A DNA stretch of 64,000 nt from NCBI RefSeq assembly GCF_900104795.1, contig NZ_FNTG01000002.1, positions 992,001-1,056,000 of the forward strand, in the 5' to 3' direction. The notes beneath the pieces were generated by a model. It did no database searches and was not told the DNA's origin. It saw only the letters and a program-made list of their open reading frames with translations. Positions 1 through 9,930 of the stretch are shown one piece after another (within the stretch, counting starts at the first letter, position 1; the number at the start of each line of letters is the position of its first letter). The DNA is from Burkholderia sp. WP9 (GTDB lineage: Bacteria; Pseudomonadota; Gammaproteobacteria; Burkholderiales; Burkholderiaceae). Made by a program: the position numbers and the translations under genes.

Positions 1-2
1 AC

Positions 3-551
3 ACCGGCTACGAACGAAGCGGCACGAACATGACCGGCTTCTCGGCACGGCCGGGCCTCAAGGACCCTATCTTCGGCCACCTCGCGCAGGTGCTCGCGCT
101 CGCGCTGGATCGTACGAGCGAGGCAAGCCCGTTGTTCATCGAGCAACTCGGCGTCGCCATCGGAACGCATCTGGTCGATCGGTACGGCAGCGCGCCGGCG
201 CAATCGGTCAGGTCGGGCCGGCGACTCTCGAGCCTGCACGAGGCGCGAGCCAAAGACATGTTGCTCGCGAAGACCCAAGGCAGTGTTTCGCTCGAAGAGA
301 TCGCGAACGCCTGCAACCTGTCGCGCAGCTATTTCATCCGTGCGTTTCGCGAGACGACGCATCGCACGCCGCATCAGTGGCTGCTGGAGCAGCGTATCGA
401 ACGCGCTCGCCAGTTGCTTCGCGGTTCCGATTCGTCACTGTCGGAGATTGCCATCGCATGCGGCTTCGCCGATCAGAGCCACTTCACACGCACCTTCACG
501 CAACTGGTCGGCACGCCGCCGGGAAGCTGGCGCCGACGCGCCGGCAACTGA
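3..551 (+). CDS. AraC-family transcriptional regulator (5' end outside window)
   Basis: The reading frame is open to the left edge, so the true start lies upstream and only the last ~182 residues are seen. The C-terminal ~100 residues hold two helix-turn-helix motifs typical of AraC/XylS proteins: one around VSLEEIANACNLSRSYFIRAF and the second around LSEIAIACGFADQSHFTRTF, followed by the usual G-x-x-P-x-x-WRR end. The preceding part is an AraC effector domain fragment. The Met encoded at 30 could be a start, but a ~173-residue protein would be short for this family (usually near 300), so a truncated view is more likely. Its target is unknown; it is followed by a 314-bp gap and then another regulator on the same strand. 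Confidence 0.85.
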   Translation, partial: TGYERSGTNMTGFSARPGLKDPIFGHLAQVLALALDRTSEASPLFIEQLGVAIGTHLVDRYGSAPAQSVRSGRRLSSLHEARAKDMLLAKTQGSVSLEEIANACNLSRSYFIRAFRETTHRTPHQWLLEQRIERARQLLRGSDSSLSEIAIACGFADQSHFTRTFTQLVGTPPGSWRRRAGN

Positions 552-865
552 GTGGATCGCGGGGCGCCCGACTCGCGCAAGGGACGACTGAGCCGGGTGG
601 TCATCGGGCGGGGGTACAGCCGCGGCCCCGGGCACGGCCTTAGCCTCAGTCACTGCCGCAACCACACCCACACCCTCAGCCTCAGCCTCAGCCTCACCAA
701 TAGACTTTCCTACAAACCATCGCACTAACATGCAAGACACGCGGGCCAGGGGCGCGGTAACTTCCCTCCTACCAGCCCCGGCGCAAGCACCCCCTCCCCC
801 CTATCTCCGCCGGCCCATCGACGTCGCCTCCGTACCTCGCTCGATATCCTCAACCGGTCAACGCC
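552..865. other. Intergenic region with a short CCTCAG tandem repeat
   Basis: This 314-bp stretch between two plus-strand regulator genes has no convincing gene. It contains a short CCTCAG repeat tract and a C/A-rich segment. No clear terminator or consensus promoter was seen. Confidence 0.5.
674..696 (+). repeat. CCTCAG hexamer repeat, about four units
   Basis: Three exact copies of CCTCAG followed by a fourth partial CCTCA lie head to tail, in a noncoding stretch. It is a simple-sequence tract that could vary in length by slippage. Confidence 0.6.
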
Positions 866-2680
866 ATGATGGAAATAGGCAGCTTTCAGATCGATCTGGA
901 AATGCGCACTTTGCGGCGGAACGGCGAAGTCGTGCGTCTCGGATCGCGCGCGTTCGACATTCTTGTCGTGGTCGCATCGGCGGGCGGCCGTCTCGTTACG
1001 AAAGACGAGTTGATGAATGCTGTCTGGCCCGACACCATCGTCGAAGAAAACAACATTCAGGTCCATCTATCGGCACTGCGCAAGGTGCTCGGGACGGAGC
1101 GCGACCTGATCCTCACCGTGCCCGGCCGCGGCTATCAGTTGTTGCCGCGCAAGAAAAACGCGCTGCTCGATGAAGCCCGTTCGCCGGCCGCCCGTCGGCG
1201 CCGCCTTCCCCCGCCCAAGTCCGGCTTGCTGGGGCGCGACGCCGAGGTCGAACTGATCCGCTCGATGCTGCGCCGGGCGCATGTATTGACCCTGGTCGGC
1301 GCGGGCGGCATCGGCAAGACCCAGCTTGCGATCGAAGCGGCTCGCCATAGCGCGGCGGAGTTTGCCGACCCGGTCTGCTTTGTCGAACTCGCTGCGTTGA
1401 CCACGCCGGAAGCCGTGCTCTGCGCCGTTGCCGAAAGCTGCGGGCTGGCTCTCCCCGGTGCGCAGATCGACGTGAGGCGCGTGGCCGCGGCACTTGCCGG
1501 CAAGCCCAGGCTTCTTCTGCTCGACAACGCGGAACACGTGGTGGGCGCCGTGGCGCAAATCGCCGACGCGCTGGTAGCCGGCAACCCGGACCTGCGTGTG
1601 CTCGTCACGAGCCGGGAGCCGCTGCGCATCATGGCCGAGACGGTATTCCGGGTCGAGCCGCTCGATGTGCCGCCGCCGCATGCCGGCGACGCGGACATCC
1701 TGCGATGCGCCGCGGTCAACCTGTTCGTTCTGCGCGCCAATTCCCTGCAGAAGACCGTGGCCACAGATAGCGCGGAGCTACGGCTCGTCGGCGAAATCTG
1801 CCGCCGCCTGGACGGCATTCCGCTCGCAATCGAACTGGCCGCCGCACGCGTCGTCGCGCTCGGCGTGGAAGGCGTGTGCCGCCGGCTGGACGACCGCATG
1901 GCGATTCTGGCGGGCGGTTATCGCACCGCGCTGCCGCGCCATCAAACCTTGCGCGCCACGTTCGACTGGAGCTTCGCGCTGCTCGACCCGGTCACGCGGG
2001 CCGTGTTCCGCCGTCTCGCGCTATTTAGCGGCACGTTTTCTTTCGAATCGATGTGCGCAGTGGTGTGCGACGAGGAACACACAACGGCGAATGCGATTGG
2101 CGGCATCACCGAACTGGTGGCGAAGTCGCTCGTGAGCGTCGAGTTCGCCGGGGCCACAGCGAAATACCGGCTCTCGGAATCGACCCGGGCCTACGCGCTG
2201 GAGCAGCTCAAGGCCGAGGGCGAGCTGCGGGAGATCATTGCGCGCAACGCGTACCACGTGTCGCGCCGCTGTCAGGCCAAGTTGCCCGGTGGGATGCGAA
2301 ATATCGAAAACGAGTCCGCTACTTCGCCGGATCGTCAGCAAATGTTCGAGGATGCGCGCGTCGCTTTCGACTGGGCGTTTTCCGCCGACGGCGACCCGCG
2401 CACCGGAATCGAGCTGGCGTCGAATCTGGTCGATGCACTGCTTGACGCCCGACTGTTCGAAGAGTGCTGCGCACGCGCCGCACAAGCCGTCGATGCATTG
2501 GCCAGGCTACCATCGGGAACGGTGAGCGCCGCCAGCGAGAAACGCCTGCGCGCCGCGCTGGCCTCGGCTTCGCGGGCTGTTCGCGAGCCGCCGCCAGTGC
2601 CCGCGAAACCCGCGCGCGCGGCACAGGCGGCGAAAAAGCCGGTGCCGCACGGGCCGCCGGCCTGCTCCATTACGACTTGA
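866..2680 (+). CDS. Winged-helix DNA-binding ATPase regulator with short C-terminus
   Basis: Residues 1-95 form an OmpR-type winged helix (ending in the VPGRGYQLL wing). A linker leads into an AAA/NB-ARC-like ATPase from about residue 120, with Walker [10 protein letters not shown] and a Walker B-like [12 protein letters not shown]. Such proteins are one-component transcription regulators whose ATPase usually leads into a long TPR-like sensor. Here the protein ends at residue 604 after a Pro/Ala/Lys-rich tail that does not look like TPR, so it is shorter than the ~900-1000 residues I would expect for this architecture. The stop codon overlaps the stop of the convergent hydrolase gene by 11 bp. 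ATG codons at 866 and 869 are adjacent; neither has a strong ribosome binding site. Confidence 0.8.
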   Translation: MMEIGSFQIDLEMRTLRRNGEVVRLGSRAFDILVVVASAGGRLVTKDELMNAVWPDTIVEENNIQVHLSALRKVLGTERDLILTVPGRGYQLLPRKKNALLDEARSPAARRRRLPPPKSGLLGRDAEVELIRSMLRRAHVLTLVGAGGIGKTQLAIEAARHSAAEFADPVCFVELAALTTPEAVLCAVAESCGLALPGAQIDVRRVAAALAGKPRLLLLDNAEHVVGAVAQIADALVAGNPDLRVLVTSREPLRIMAETVFRVEPLDVPPPHAGDADILRCAAVNLFVLRANSLQKTVATDSAELRLVGEICRRLDGIPLAIELAAARVVALGVEGVCRRLDDRMAILAGGYRTALPRHQTLRATFDWSFALLDPVTRAVFRRLALFSGTFSFESMCAVVCDEEHTTANAIGGITELVAKSLVSVEFAGATAKYRLSESTRAYALEQLKAEGELREIIARNAYHVSRRCQAKLPGGMRNIENESATSPDRQQMFEDARVAFDWAFSADGDPRTGIELASNLVDALLDARLFEECCARAAQAVDALARLPSGTVSAASEKRLRAALASASRAVREPPPVPAKPARAAQAAKKPVPHGPPACSITT

Positions 2681-3491
2681 TAAACTCCAGCAGGTCCGCA
2701 TTCACGCGGTCCGCATGCGTCGTGCACATACCATGCGGCGCACCTTCGTACACCTTCAGCTTCGCGTTCGGCATGATCTTCGCGGACAGCTTGCCGGAAT
2801 CGTCGAGCGGCACGATCTGATCGGCATCGCCTTGCAACACGAGCGCGGGCACCGTCACCTTCTTCAGGTCTTCATTGAAGTCGGTTTCCGAGAACGCCTT
2901 CACGCAGTCGTACAGGCCTTTGATCGAACCCAGCATGCCGATCTGCCAGAACGAGTCGATCGTGCCTTGCGAGACTTTCGCGTCCGGGCGGTTGAAACCG
3001 TAGAACGGCACGGCCAGATCCTTGAAGAACTGCGAACGGTTATTCTGCACACCCTCGCGAATGCCGTCGAACACCGACATCGGCAGGCCGCCCGGATTCG
3101 CTTCTGTCTTCAGCATGATCGGCGGCACGGCTGCGATCAGCACCGCTTTGGCCACACGCTTCGTGCCATGACGGCCGATATAGCGAACCACTTCGCCACC
3201 GCCGGTCGAATGGCCGACCATCACGATATTGGTCAGATCGAGTGCTTCGATCAGTTCGGCGAGATCGTCCGCATAGGTGTCCATTTCGTTGCCGTTCCAC
3301 GGCTGCGACGAACGGCCATGGCCGCGACGGTCATGCGCAATCACGCGATAGCCCTGTTCCGCGAGGAACAGCATCTGCGCATCCCATGCGTCCGCATCGA
3401 GCGGCCAGCCGTGGGAGAACGTGATCGGCTGGCCCGTACCCCAGTCCTTGTAATAGATCTGCGTGCCGTCTTTGGTGGTGATATAAGCCAT
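2670..3491 (-). CDS. Alpha/beta hydrolase, non-heme chloroperoxidase type
   Basis: A 273-residue alpha/beta hydrolase. The nucleophile elbow is GHSTGGGE, the form seen in cofactor-free haloperoxidases and related esterases. The acid is in [10 protein letters not shown] and the histidine in GAPHGM, so the catalytic triad is complete. These enzymes hydrolyse esters and can perform perhydrolysis, giving peracids that oxidise halides. The start at 3491 (MAYITTKDG) is chosen over an upstream ATG at 3593 because it matches the family length and has GGAG about 8 bases upstream. There is no signal peptide, so it is likely cytoplasmic. The natural substrate cannot be read from the sequence. Confidence 0.9.
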   Translation of the reverse strand: MAYITTKDGTQIYYKDWGTGQPITFSHGWPLDADAWDAQMLFLAEQGYRVIAHDRRGHGRSSQPWNGNEMDTYADDLAELIEALDLTNIVMVGHSTGGGEVVRYIGRHGTKRVAKAVLIAAVPPIMLKTEANPGGLPMSVFDGIREGVQNNRSQFFKDLAVPFYGFNRPDAKVSQGTIDSFWQIGMLGSIKGLYDCVKAFSETDFNEDLKKVTVPALVLQGDADQIVPLDDSGKLSAKIMPNAKLKVYEGAPHGMCTTHADRVNADLLEFIKS

Positions 3492-3667
3492 CGCTGTTGC
3501 TCCATTCGAGGTGATTGACCGGCGTGTGCCGGCTTCCGATGCGTCAACTGAGTATTGCTGACCTTCAGTTTTCGCCTCTTTCTGATTGCCCACATTTTTC
3601 AGATTCGCACGGCCGGTCGTGCGGCTTGTCGCTCACTCCTTTCGGTGATGCGCAGCGTGAGCCCATG

Positions 3668-6600
3668 CTAGCTGGCGACCGGCAAACTGAAAACGAACAC
3701 CGTCCCGCGCGGCTCACCCGGCGCGGCCGACAACGTGCCGCCGTGCGCTTCGACAATCGATCGGCAGATGGCGAGCCCCATGCCCATCCCGGTCGACTTC
3801 GTTGTGAAGAACGCATCGAAAATGCGCGGTGCGATATCCTCGCTGATCCCGCTGCCGTTATCCTGCACGGACACGATCACCGCGCCCCGATCGTCGACGG
3901 AAGACGTGACGGTAAGCAGGCGCTGGCGCGCGTCGAGATGGCTCATCGCATCCGCGGCGTTCATGACGAGATTGAACAGCACCTGCTGCAATTGCACCCG
4001 GTCGGCCAGCACCGAACGGTTGGCGGCCAGATCGAGCCTGACCACCAGGCTGCGCTGTTCGATTTCAGCCGCCGCCAGTTCGACCACTTCGCGCACGACA
4101 TTGTCGACATAGGTCGGCACGAAGCTGGGCTTGGCCTCCTTTGCAAGCGACTGCAACGCGCGGATGATTTCACCCGCGCGCTTGCCGTCTTTCACGATAT
4201 CGCGCAAGCCGCCCAATGCTTCCGGAATGTCCGGCACCGGCCGGTTGAGCCAGCGCACACCCGCGCTCGCATTCGACACGATCGAAGCAAGCGGCTGATT
4301 GATTTCGTGGGCGATCGAGGCCGCGAGTTCGCCCATCGTGGTGGCGCGCGAGGCTTTCGACAACTCGAGCTTGGCGTTCTGCAACGCCAGTTCGGTGGTA
4401 TGCCGGTCGGTGAAATCCGTGACCACGCCGACAAAGCTGCTCACGCCCGAGGGCTCGCCGAGCACTTCGAGATATTTGACCGTACCGTCCGGCACGACGA
4501 CGCGGAACTTCTGCCGGAACGGCGTGCGATCGCGCGCGGCCTGCTCGACGGTCTGCTGATAGAAGGCGACGTCTTCCGGATGAATCCGCTCGAGGATCGC
4601 CTGGGTGCCAGGCCCCACGTCTTCCTGCGGCAGGCCGAACACGTTGTAAAGCTCTTTGGACCAGTACCGTTCGCCCGTCAGACCGTTCCAGATGTAGCTG
4701 CCCGAGCGGCTGATCCTTTGTCCGAGCGCGAGCGCCTCTTCGCTCATGCGCAGAGCCATTTCGGTTTCCTGGCGGCGCCGGTTTTCCTCCACCAACTCGG
4801 CATAGAGGCGCGCCGTTTCGAGCGAAATGGCCGCTTGCGAAGCCAGCATTTCGAGCACCGACGTGCGGGACTCCGTGAACACGCCCGCGCTCAGGTTGTT
4901 CTCCAGATACAGCGCGCCAATGGCCTTGCCCTGTTTGACGAGCGGCAGACAGCATACGGAACGAACCAGCCGCTTCGAAAAGGCCACGTCGAACGAAAAG
5001 CGCGCATCGCGTTGCGCGTCTTCCACCACGACCGGCTTGCGCGTGCGCAACGCCGTGTAGTACACCGAGGCCGGCAGATCCTCGCGCGTGAGCCTGTCGC
5101 CGCCCAACGTCACCTGAACGCCGTCCGCCGTATCCCGCCCGCTCGCCTCGATGACCGGCACGTTGCCCTTCGACAGGATCAGCATGCCGTTCTGCGCGCC
5201 GGCGTGAACAATGGCCAGTGTCACGAGCGTGCGGATGAGTTTCTCGAGCACGATCTCCTCGGACAACGCCTGCGACGACTTCAACACAGCCACGAGGTCG
5301 AACTGATGCTGGGCATCGGCGATTTCAATCGAGGGGCGCGACGCCACCGGCTGTTCGACCGGGAGGCGCCCCGGACGGTCGCCGCGTTCGAGTTGCTCGA
5401 CCTTGGCGAGCGCGCCCCAACGCGTGTAGCTTTCGATCGCGCGCCGGCGGTGGTGACGCGCCGCGCTGAACAGACCGTTCGCCTCGCAGCATATGGATGC
5501 CAGTTCGTGGGCGAGCGCGTTGCCGTGATTGAAGCCGCTTTCCGAAGCCGCCGCGGCGGCCTGTTCGTAGAGCGCCATGGCCGCGAGCGGCGCGCCGTTC
5601 AGACGCGCCACCTCGGCCTCGATCAGCAGCAGCTTGTCCTGAAAGGTCGCGGGATTGAGTCGCGCCCAGGTTTTCAGTTTCGCGAGATGCGGTTCGATGC
5701 GTGCGACGGCGCCGGCTGCATCGGCATCGCCCGAGTAGACCTTGGCGAGATTGAGCGCCGTATAGAAGTGATAGTCCAGCAGATGGATATGTGCGGGGGT
5801 CGACCACTTCAGCTCGCCGGCTTCGGCAAGGCAATGACGCGCGTTCGCGTAGTCACCGTGGAAATAGCAGGAGATGCCCTTGAACAGCCAGATCCAGAAA
5901 CGCAGCGTCGTCATCTGGGTGTCGAGCAGATCGGCGTCGAACGTCATGCGGCCGTCCACCACGACGCCGAAGTTGCCCGGCAGTCCAGGGCCGCCCGTCA
6001 AACTGTGAACGTAGCGCTTCTGCAGTTCCAGAATGTCTTCCACGTCCTTGAAACGCACGCGCCTCGCGAATGACAGGCCGAGATCGATTTCCCTGTCGAC
6101 CTGTTCCAGCGGCGCGCCGATCGTCAGCAGATCCGACACGATGTGGTTGCACGAGTAGCAGCTCATGGTCAGATCGCCGCTCGGGCGCGCCGATTCGAAC
6201 GCATCGCGCGCGCAGTCCAGCACGTAGGGCAGCGGCTGCGTCCAGACGGCGACCGTGTCGAGCGCGACCAGCACGCTCGTGGCGACGGTGTTGAAACCGC
6301 GCTCCTTCACCAGCGTGCGCGCGAGCCGCGAGAACTCGAAGCCTTCCTCGTAGCGGCCGAAAAATTCCGCCACGTACACACCGAACCACGATAGACAATG
6401 CGCCGAAGCCGCGGTGATGCCGTGATCGACGGTGAGCTGCACCATCCGGCACAGATGCAGGAAGCCCAGACGTTCGTTCACGAACGATGCAGGCGCATAG
6501 ACGCTCGCCAGCAGATTCATTTCCGATTCGATTTTCTCGTCGCGCAACATCGGCAAATCCGCGAGCGAGGCGATGCTTCGCGTCTTGAGCGATTCGTTGA

Positions 6601-9253
6601 GCCGGCTGTATGCGGCTTCGACATCGGCGGCTTCCGGATAGCGCGGCAGATACGTGCCGAAGAGCTTGACGCCTTCGAGCGTGGTGTCGACCGCGGCTTC
6701 ATAGTCCGACAGATGCTGCTGCATGTCGACCTTCAGCTTGTAGACCGACACGCGAGCGACAACCGACAGGTCCTGCCGCAGCAGCCTCGCGATCTCCGCG
6801 CCGGCGGCATCGAAGTTCGCATTCAGGATGTGGCACTGCACCCGCAGCACCCCGATCTCGTAGCCGAACGACTGCGCGTAGTCCACCACGCTCGCGTCGA
6901 GGAGTGTCTGCGCGACGTCGAGATAGCTCAGTGCTGACTGGATGGCGATCGCTTCTTTTGCGTGGCGCGCCGCCTGCAGACAGATCTTCGCGAACAGAGC
7001 CGTTTCGTCCGGATTGAGACCGCGCAGCGCGCCGGCCGCCTGAGCCCGTTCGATATGATGCGCGATATCGAAGGCCGACTGGCTCATCGCGCGCGCGTCG
7101 AAATCTTCCGTCAGAATGGCGGCGATGCGGGCATGTTCGATACCGCGCCCGTTAGCGGGGGTCAGCGCGTATGCGGCTTCCTGAACCCGGTCGTGGGCGA
7201 AAGCGAAACCCGTCCGGTCGGATACCACCAGGCCGGCCTCGATGGCCGGTTGCAGCCGCCGCTCCAGTTCCGCTCCGCCGGCATGATCGATCCGCATCAG
7301 CGTCGAGCGGTCGAGCCGGCGGCCCATGAACGCCAGCAGCTTGAGCACGGCCTGGGCCTCGCGCGGCAAGCGCGACAGCCGTGCCACCATCAGATCGACC
7401 ACGTTGTCGGACGATTCGTACTCGCTGATCCGGTCGATATCGTAGGTCCAGCGCCCGGCCATGCCGTCATAAGCGATCAGTTGGTGGTCAGCCAGCGCAA
7501 GCAGCAGTTGCTTGATAAAAAACGGATTGCCCCCGGTCTTCTCGTGGACGATCGCCGCCAACGGATAAACCTGCGCGGCGTCGCAATGCAGCGCGTCGGC
7601 GAGCAGCGCCATGACATTCGCAATATCGAGCGGGCCGACGGCAAGCGTGGCGACGTGCGCAGCGGCGCTCGGTAGCGAGTTGAGAAATGCCTTGAACTTC
7701 GGCGACCGGTCCACCTCGTTGTCACGATAGGCGCAAATCAGGAGCACATGGCGGATCTCCACGGTCGCCACGAATTGCGCAATGAACTTCAACGTGGCGT
7801 CGTCGAACCAGTGCACGTCGTCGAAGAACAGGACCAGCGGATGCGCCTGCGTCGCGAACACGGACAACAGGCGCGTGATCAGCGCCTGGAAACGCAGTTG
7901 CGCTTCGACCGGCGGCAGATCCGGCACCTCCGGCTGCTCGCCGATCACCAGTTCCAGTTCCGGAATGAAGCTCGCGATCAGTTTGCCCTGCGCGCCGACC
8001 GCTTCGCGCAACACGTCGCGCCAGCGCGCGAGCTCGCTGTCGCTCTCGCCCAGAATGCGCTGGAACAGCGAGCGTATCGCCTGCATCAAGGGCGCGTAGG
8101 GCGCGTTCTGCCCGTACTGCTCGAGCTTGCCCGAGGCGAACAGCGTAGGCGTTTGCGCGGTCGCGCGGTGCACGCTGCGCACGAGTTCAGACTTGCCCGC
8201 ACCCGAGTAGCCGGACACGAAGATGAGCTGCGCCGCGCCCTGCTGCGCATTGCGCTCGAAGGCTTCGAGCAGCGCGTTGTATTCGTGCGCACGGCCGAAC
8301 AGGCGATGCGTGACAGCAAGGTTCCTGACGTTGTCTTCCGCGGCCGGCTCGAACGGCGCGATGTGCTGCATCTCGTTCCAGTCGGCAAGACAACGCCGCA
8401 AATCGGCTTCGAGACCCGACGCGCTTTGATAGCGATCCGCCGGGCTTTTCGCCAGCAGCTTGAGGACGATCGAACTGAGCACCGTGGGCAGCGACGGACG
8501 ATACTGCCGCGGATCGGCGGGCTGACGGGCGACGTGGTTGTAGACCCATTCGAGCGCGTCCGCTGCTTCGAAAGGCAGACGGCCCGTCAAGAGTTCGTAC
8601 AACGTCACGCCGAGTGAATAGAGATCGCTTCGCTCGTCGGCCTGGCCTTCGGCGCGCCTCGCCTGCTCCGGCGACATATAGGCGAGCGTGCCGTACAGGA
8701 TATCCGGCGACTCGGCGCAGGGATCCGCCGCGAGATGGAAGGCGTCGCGAAATCCCAGCAAACGAACCGTACCGTCAGTGCCTTCCAGCAGATTGGACGG
8801 CTTGAGGTCGCGATGCAGAACGCCGCGCCTATGCGCGAGCCGCAGAGCACGCGCCGCGCCGACCGCGATGCGCAGGAAACGGCCGAGCGCGATCGTGCCG
8901 TCGGCAGGCGGCAGAAGCAGCGCGCCGCCATTGTCTTCGTACACGAGTATCGGGCCGCGCGCGAGCTGGACGAGCGCGAGTGGTCGAACGCCCCACGCCG
9001 AGTCGAGTTTGTCGGCCGGCGCGAACTCCTGCGCAAGACGCCGGAAGACGGCCTCGGAGGGCACATCGGCCGGCACCGCGACCAGCCACGACTGCGCGCC
9101 GTCGCGCTTCCTCGCGCGATAGCGCACGATGTTGCCGTCGACCAGCAGCGCCTCGAGCATGAGCTGATCGAACCAGACCTGATCGAAATGCGCCGTCGCG
9201 CCGGCATCAGGCGACACTGCACGTAATCCGTCGGCAAACGCCTCGGTGCTCAA
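3668..9253 (-). CDS. Giant Ser/Thr kinase-like / ATPase / GAF-PAS sensor histidine kinase
   Basis: A 1861-residue signalling protein. In order: protein-kinase-like domain (~1-290, with LHRDLKPSNLL near residue 150), AAA ATPase (Walker A GYSGAGKSEL near 349), a long helical TPR-like region (~720-1260), GAF (~1305-1460), PAS (~1515-1605), HisKA with H-box SIAHEINQPLAS near 1648, and a HATPase with N-box and GMGMGLAICRSIVEAHGG. The kinase-like domain has LLGFRDA where an active kinase has DFG, so its phosphotransfer activity is doubtful; the histidine kinase part looks complete. The apparent start is TTG at 9253, one base after the stop of the response-regulator gene, with AAGGGG inside the end of that gene, so translation is probably coupled. 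The two form a two-component pair. The signal is unknown. Confidence 0.9.
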   Translation of the reverse strand: MSTEAFADGLRAVSPDAGATAHFDQVWFDQLMLEALLVDGNIVRYRARKRDGAQSWLVAVPADVPSEAVFRRLAQEFAPADKLDSAWGVRPLALVQLARGPILVYEDNGGALLLPPADGTIALGRFLRIAVGAARALRLAHRRGVLHRDLKPSNLLEGTDGTVRLLGFRDAFHLAADPCAESPDILYGTLAYMSPEQARRAEGQADERSDLYSLGVTLYELLTGRLPFEAADALEWVYNHVARQPADPRQYRPSLPTVLSSIVLKLLAKSPADRYQSASGLEADLRRCLADWNEMQHIAPFEPAAEDNVRNLAVTHRLFGRAHEYNALLEAFERNAQQGAAQLIFVSGYSGAGKSELVRSVHRATAQTPTLFASGKLEQYGQNAPYAPLMQAIRSLFQRILGESDSELARWRDVLREAVGAQGKLIASFIPELELVIGEQPEVPDLPPVEAQLRFQALITRLLSVFATQAHPLVLFFDDVHWFDDATLKFIAQFVATVEIRHVLLICAYRDNEVDRSPKFKAFLNSLPSAAAHVATLAVGPLDIANVMALLADALHCDAAQVYPLAAIVHEKTGGNPFFIKQLLLALADHQLIAYDGMAGRWTYDIDRISEYESSDNVVDLMVARLSRLPREAQAVLKLLAFMGRRLDRSTLMRIDHAGGAELERRLQPAIEAGLVVSDRTGFAFAHDRVQEAAYALTPANGRGIEHARIAAILTEDFDARAMSQSAFDIAHHIERAQAAGALRGLNPDETALFAKICLQAARHAKEAIAIQSALSYLDVAQTLLDASVVDYAQSFGYEIGVLRVQCHILNANFDAAGAEIARLLRQDLSVVARVSVYKLKVDMQQHLSDYEAAVDTTLEGVKLFGTYLPRYPEAADVEAAYSRLNESLKTRSIASLADLPMLRDEKIESEMNLLASVYAPASFVNERLGFLHLCRMVQLTVDHGITAASAHCLSWFGVYVAEFFGRYEEGFEFSRLARTLVKERGFNTVATSVLVALDTVAVWTQPLPYVLDCARDAFESARPSGDLTMSCYSCNHIVSDLLTIGAPLEQVDREIDLGLSFARRVRFKDVEDILELQKRYVHSLTGGPGLPGNFGVVVDGRMTFDADLLDTQMTTLRFWIWLFKGISCYFHGDYANARHCLAEAGELKWSTPAHIHLLDYHFYTALNLAKVYSGDADAAGAVARIEPHLAKLKTWARLNPATFQDKLLLIEAEVARLNGAPLAAMALYEQAAAAASESGFNHGNALAHELASICCEANGLFSAARHHRRRAIESYTRWGALAKVEQLERGDRPGRLPVEQPVASRPSIEIADAQHQFDLVAVLKSSQALSEEIVLEKLIRTLVTLAIVHAGAQNGMLILSKGNVPVIEASGRDTADGVQVTLGGDRLTREDLPASVYYTALRTRKPVVVEDAQRDARFSFDVAFSKRLVRSVCCLPLVKQGKAIGALYLENNLSAGVFTESRTSVLEMLASQAAISLETARLYAELVEENRRRQETEMALRMSEEALALGQRISRSGSYIWNGLTGERYWSKELYNVFGLPQEDVGPGTQAILERIHPEDVAFYQQTVEQAARDRTPFRQKFRVVVPDGTVKYLEVLGEPSGVSSFVGVVTDFTDRHTTELALQNAKLELSKASRATTMGELAASIAHEINQPLASIVSNASAGVRWLNRPVPDIPEALGGLRDIVKDGKRAGEIIRALQSLAKEAKPSFVPTYVDNVVREVVELAAAEIEQRSLVVRLDLAANRSVLADRVQLQQVLFNLVMNAADAMSHLDARQRLLTVTSSVDDRGAVIVSVQDNGSGISEDIAPRIFDAFFTTKSTGMGMGLAICRSIVEAHGGTLSAAPGEPRGTVFVFSLPVAS

Positions 9254-9254
9254 T

Positions 9255-9623
9255 TCATTTCCCCTTCCTTCTAATGGCCAGCTGGATCAGCTCTAGCAGC
9301 GTGTCATCCGCAAAAGGTTTGCGCACGAACCCGACGGCGCCGCGTTGCATCGCACGCCGAACGGTTTCGTCGTCGCCATGCGCCGACATGAGCACGACGG
9401 GAATTTGCCTATGATCCTCTTGCAGTCGACGTTGCAAGTCGAGACCCTGCATGCCCTGCATTCTAAGATCGAGCAACACGCACAACGCGTCGTCGACGAC
9501 CGGCGAGGCGAGAAATGCCTCGCCCGACGCAAACGTCATCGTCGTGTAGCCCACCGACTTGAGAAGGTTGCCGAGAGCGCTGCGTAACGACGCGTCGTCG
9601 TCGACGATGCAAATAAAGCTCAT
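9255..9623 (-). CDS. Single-domain response regulator
   Basis: A 122-residue receiver domain of the FixJ/NarL type with no output domain. The acidic pocket is in IVDDDAS, the phosphoacceptor Asp in LLDLRMQGMQG, the switch Ser in LMSAHGD and the Lys in VRKPF. The start at 9623 (MSFICIVDDD) fits the receiver boundary; an upstream in-frame ATG would add an unusual tail. It lies directly upstream of the giant kinase gene and is almost certainly its partner. With no DNA-binding domain it probably acts by protein contact or as a phosphate shuttle. Confidence 0.88.
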   Translation of the reverse strand: MSFICIVDDDASLRSALGNLLKSVGYTTMTFASGEAFLASPVVDDALCVLLDLRMQGMQGLDLQRRLQEDHRQIPVVLMSAHGDDETVRRAMQRGAVGFVRKPFADDTLLELIQLAIRRKGK

Positions 9624-9930
9624 AGCTGCGGATACCCACATTGCGCCAATGTCATGCCGCCACTCGATTTCTGGCGCGACCTTCAATGTTTCAGGCGCGC
9701 CCCGCCCGGCGTCATGCTGACCTTGCGCCGCGCTTGCGCGCGACGCACGAGCAGAGGCACGATCCCATTCCTTTGCATGTTAGGGGCCGGCCGGCGCTTC
9801 GCACTATCACACTTAGGTATGACGCCGTGATGCACGCCGGCGCTCCCGGCCAGGTCCTGCATCGGCTGTTCCGTCGTCCGCATGCTGGCTGGCATCGCGC
9901 TCGCGAACCCTTCGACCTGAACCGTTTTCC
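9624..9930. other. Intergenic region upstream of the response regulator
   Basis: A 307-bp gap between the flavoprotein stop and the response-regulator start, both minus strand. It must hold the promoter of the two-component operon. I see no consensus promoter, operator or terminator. Confidence 0.4.

Noticed and set aside
3515..6073. 852-codon plus-strand frame opposite the giant kinase
   Set aside because: The minus-strand protein has GAF, PAS and histidine kinase motifs; the plus-strand translation is Arg/His-rich without domains.
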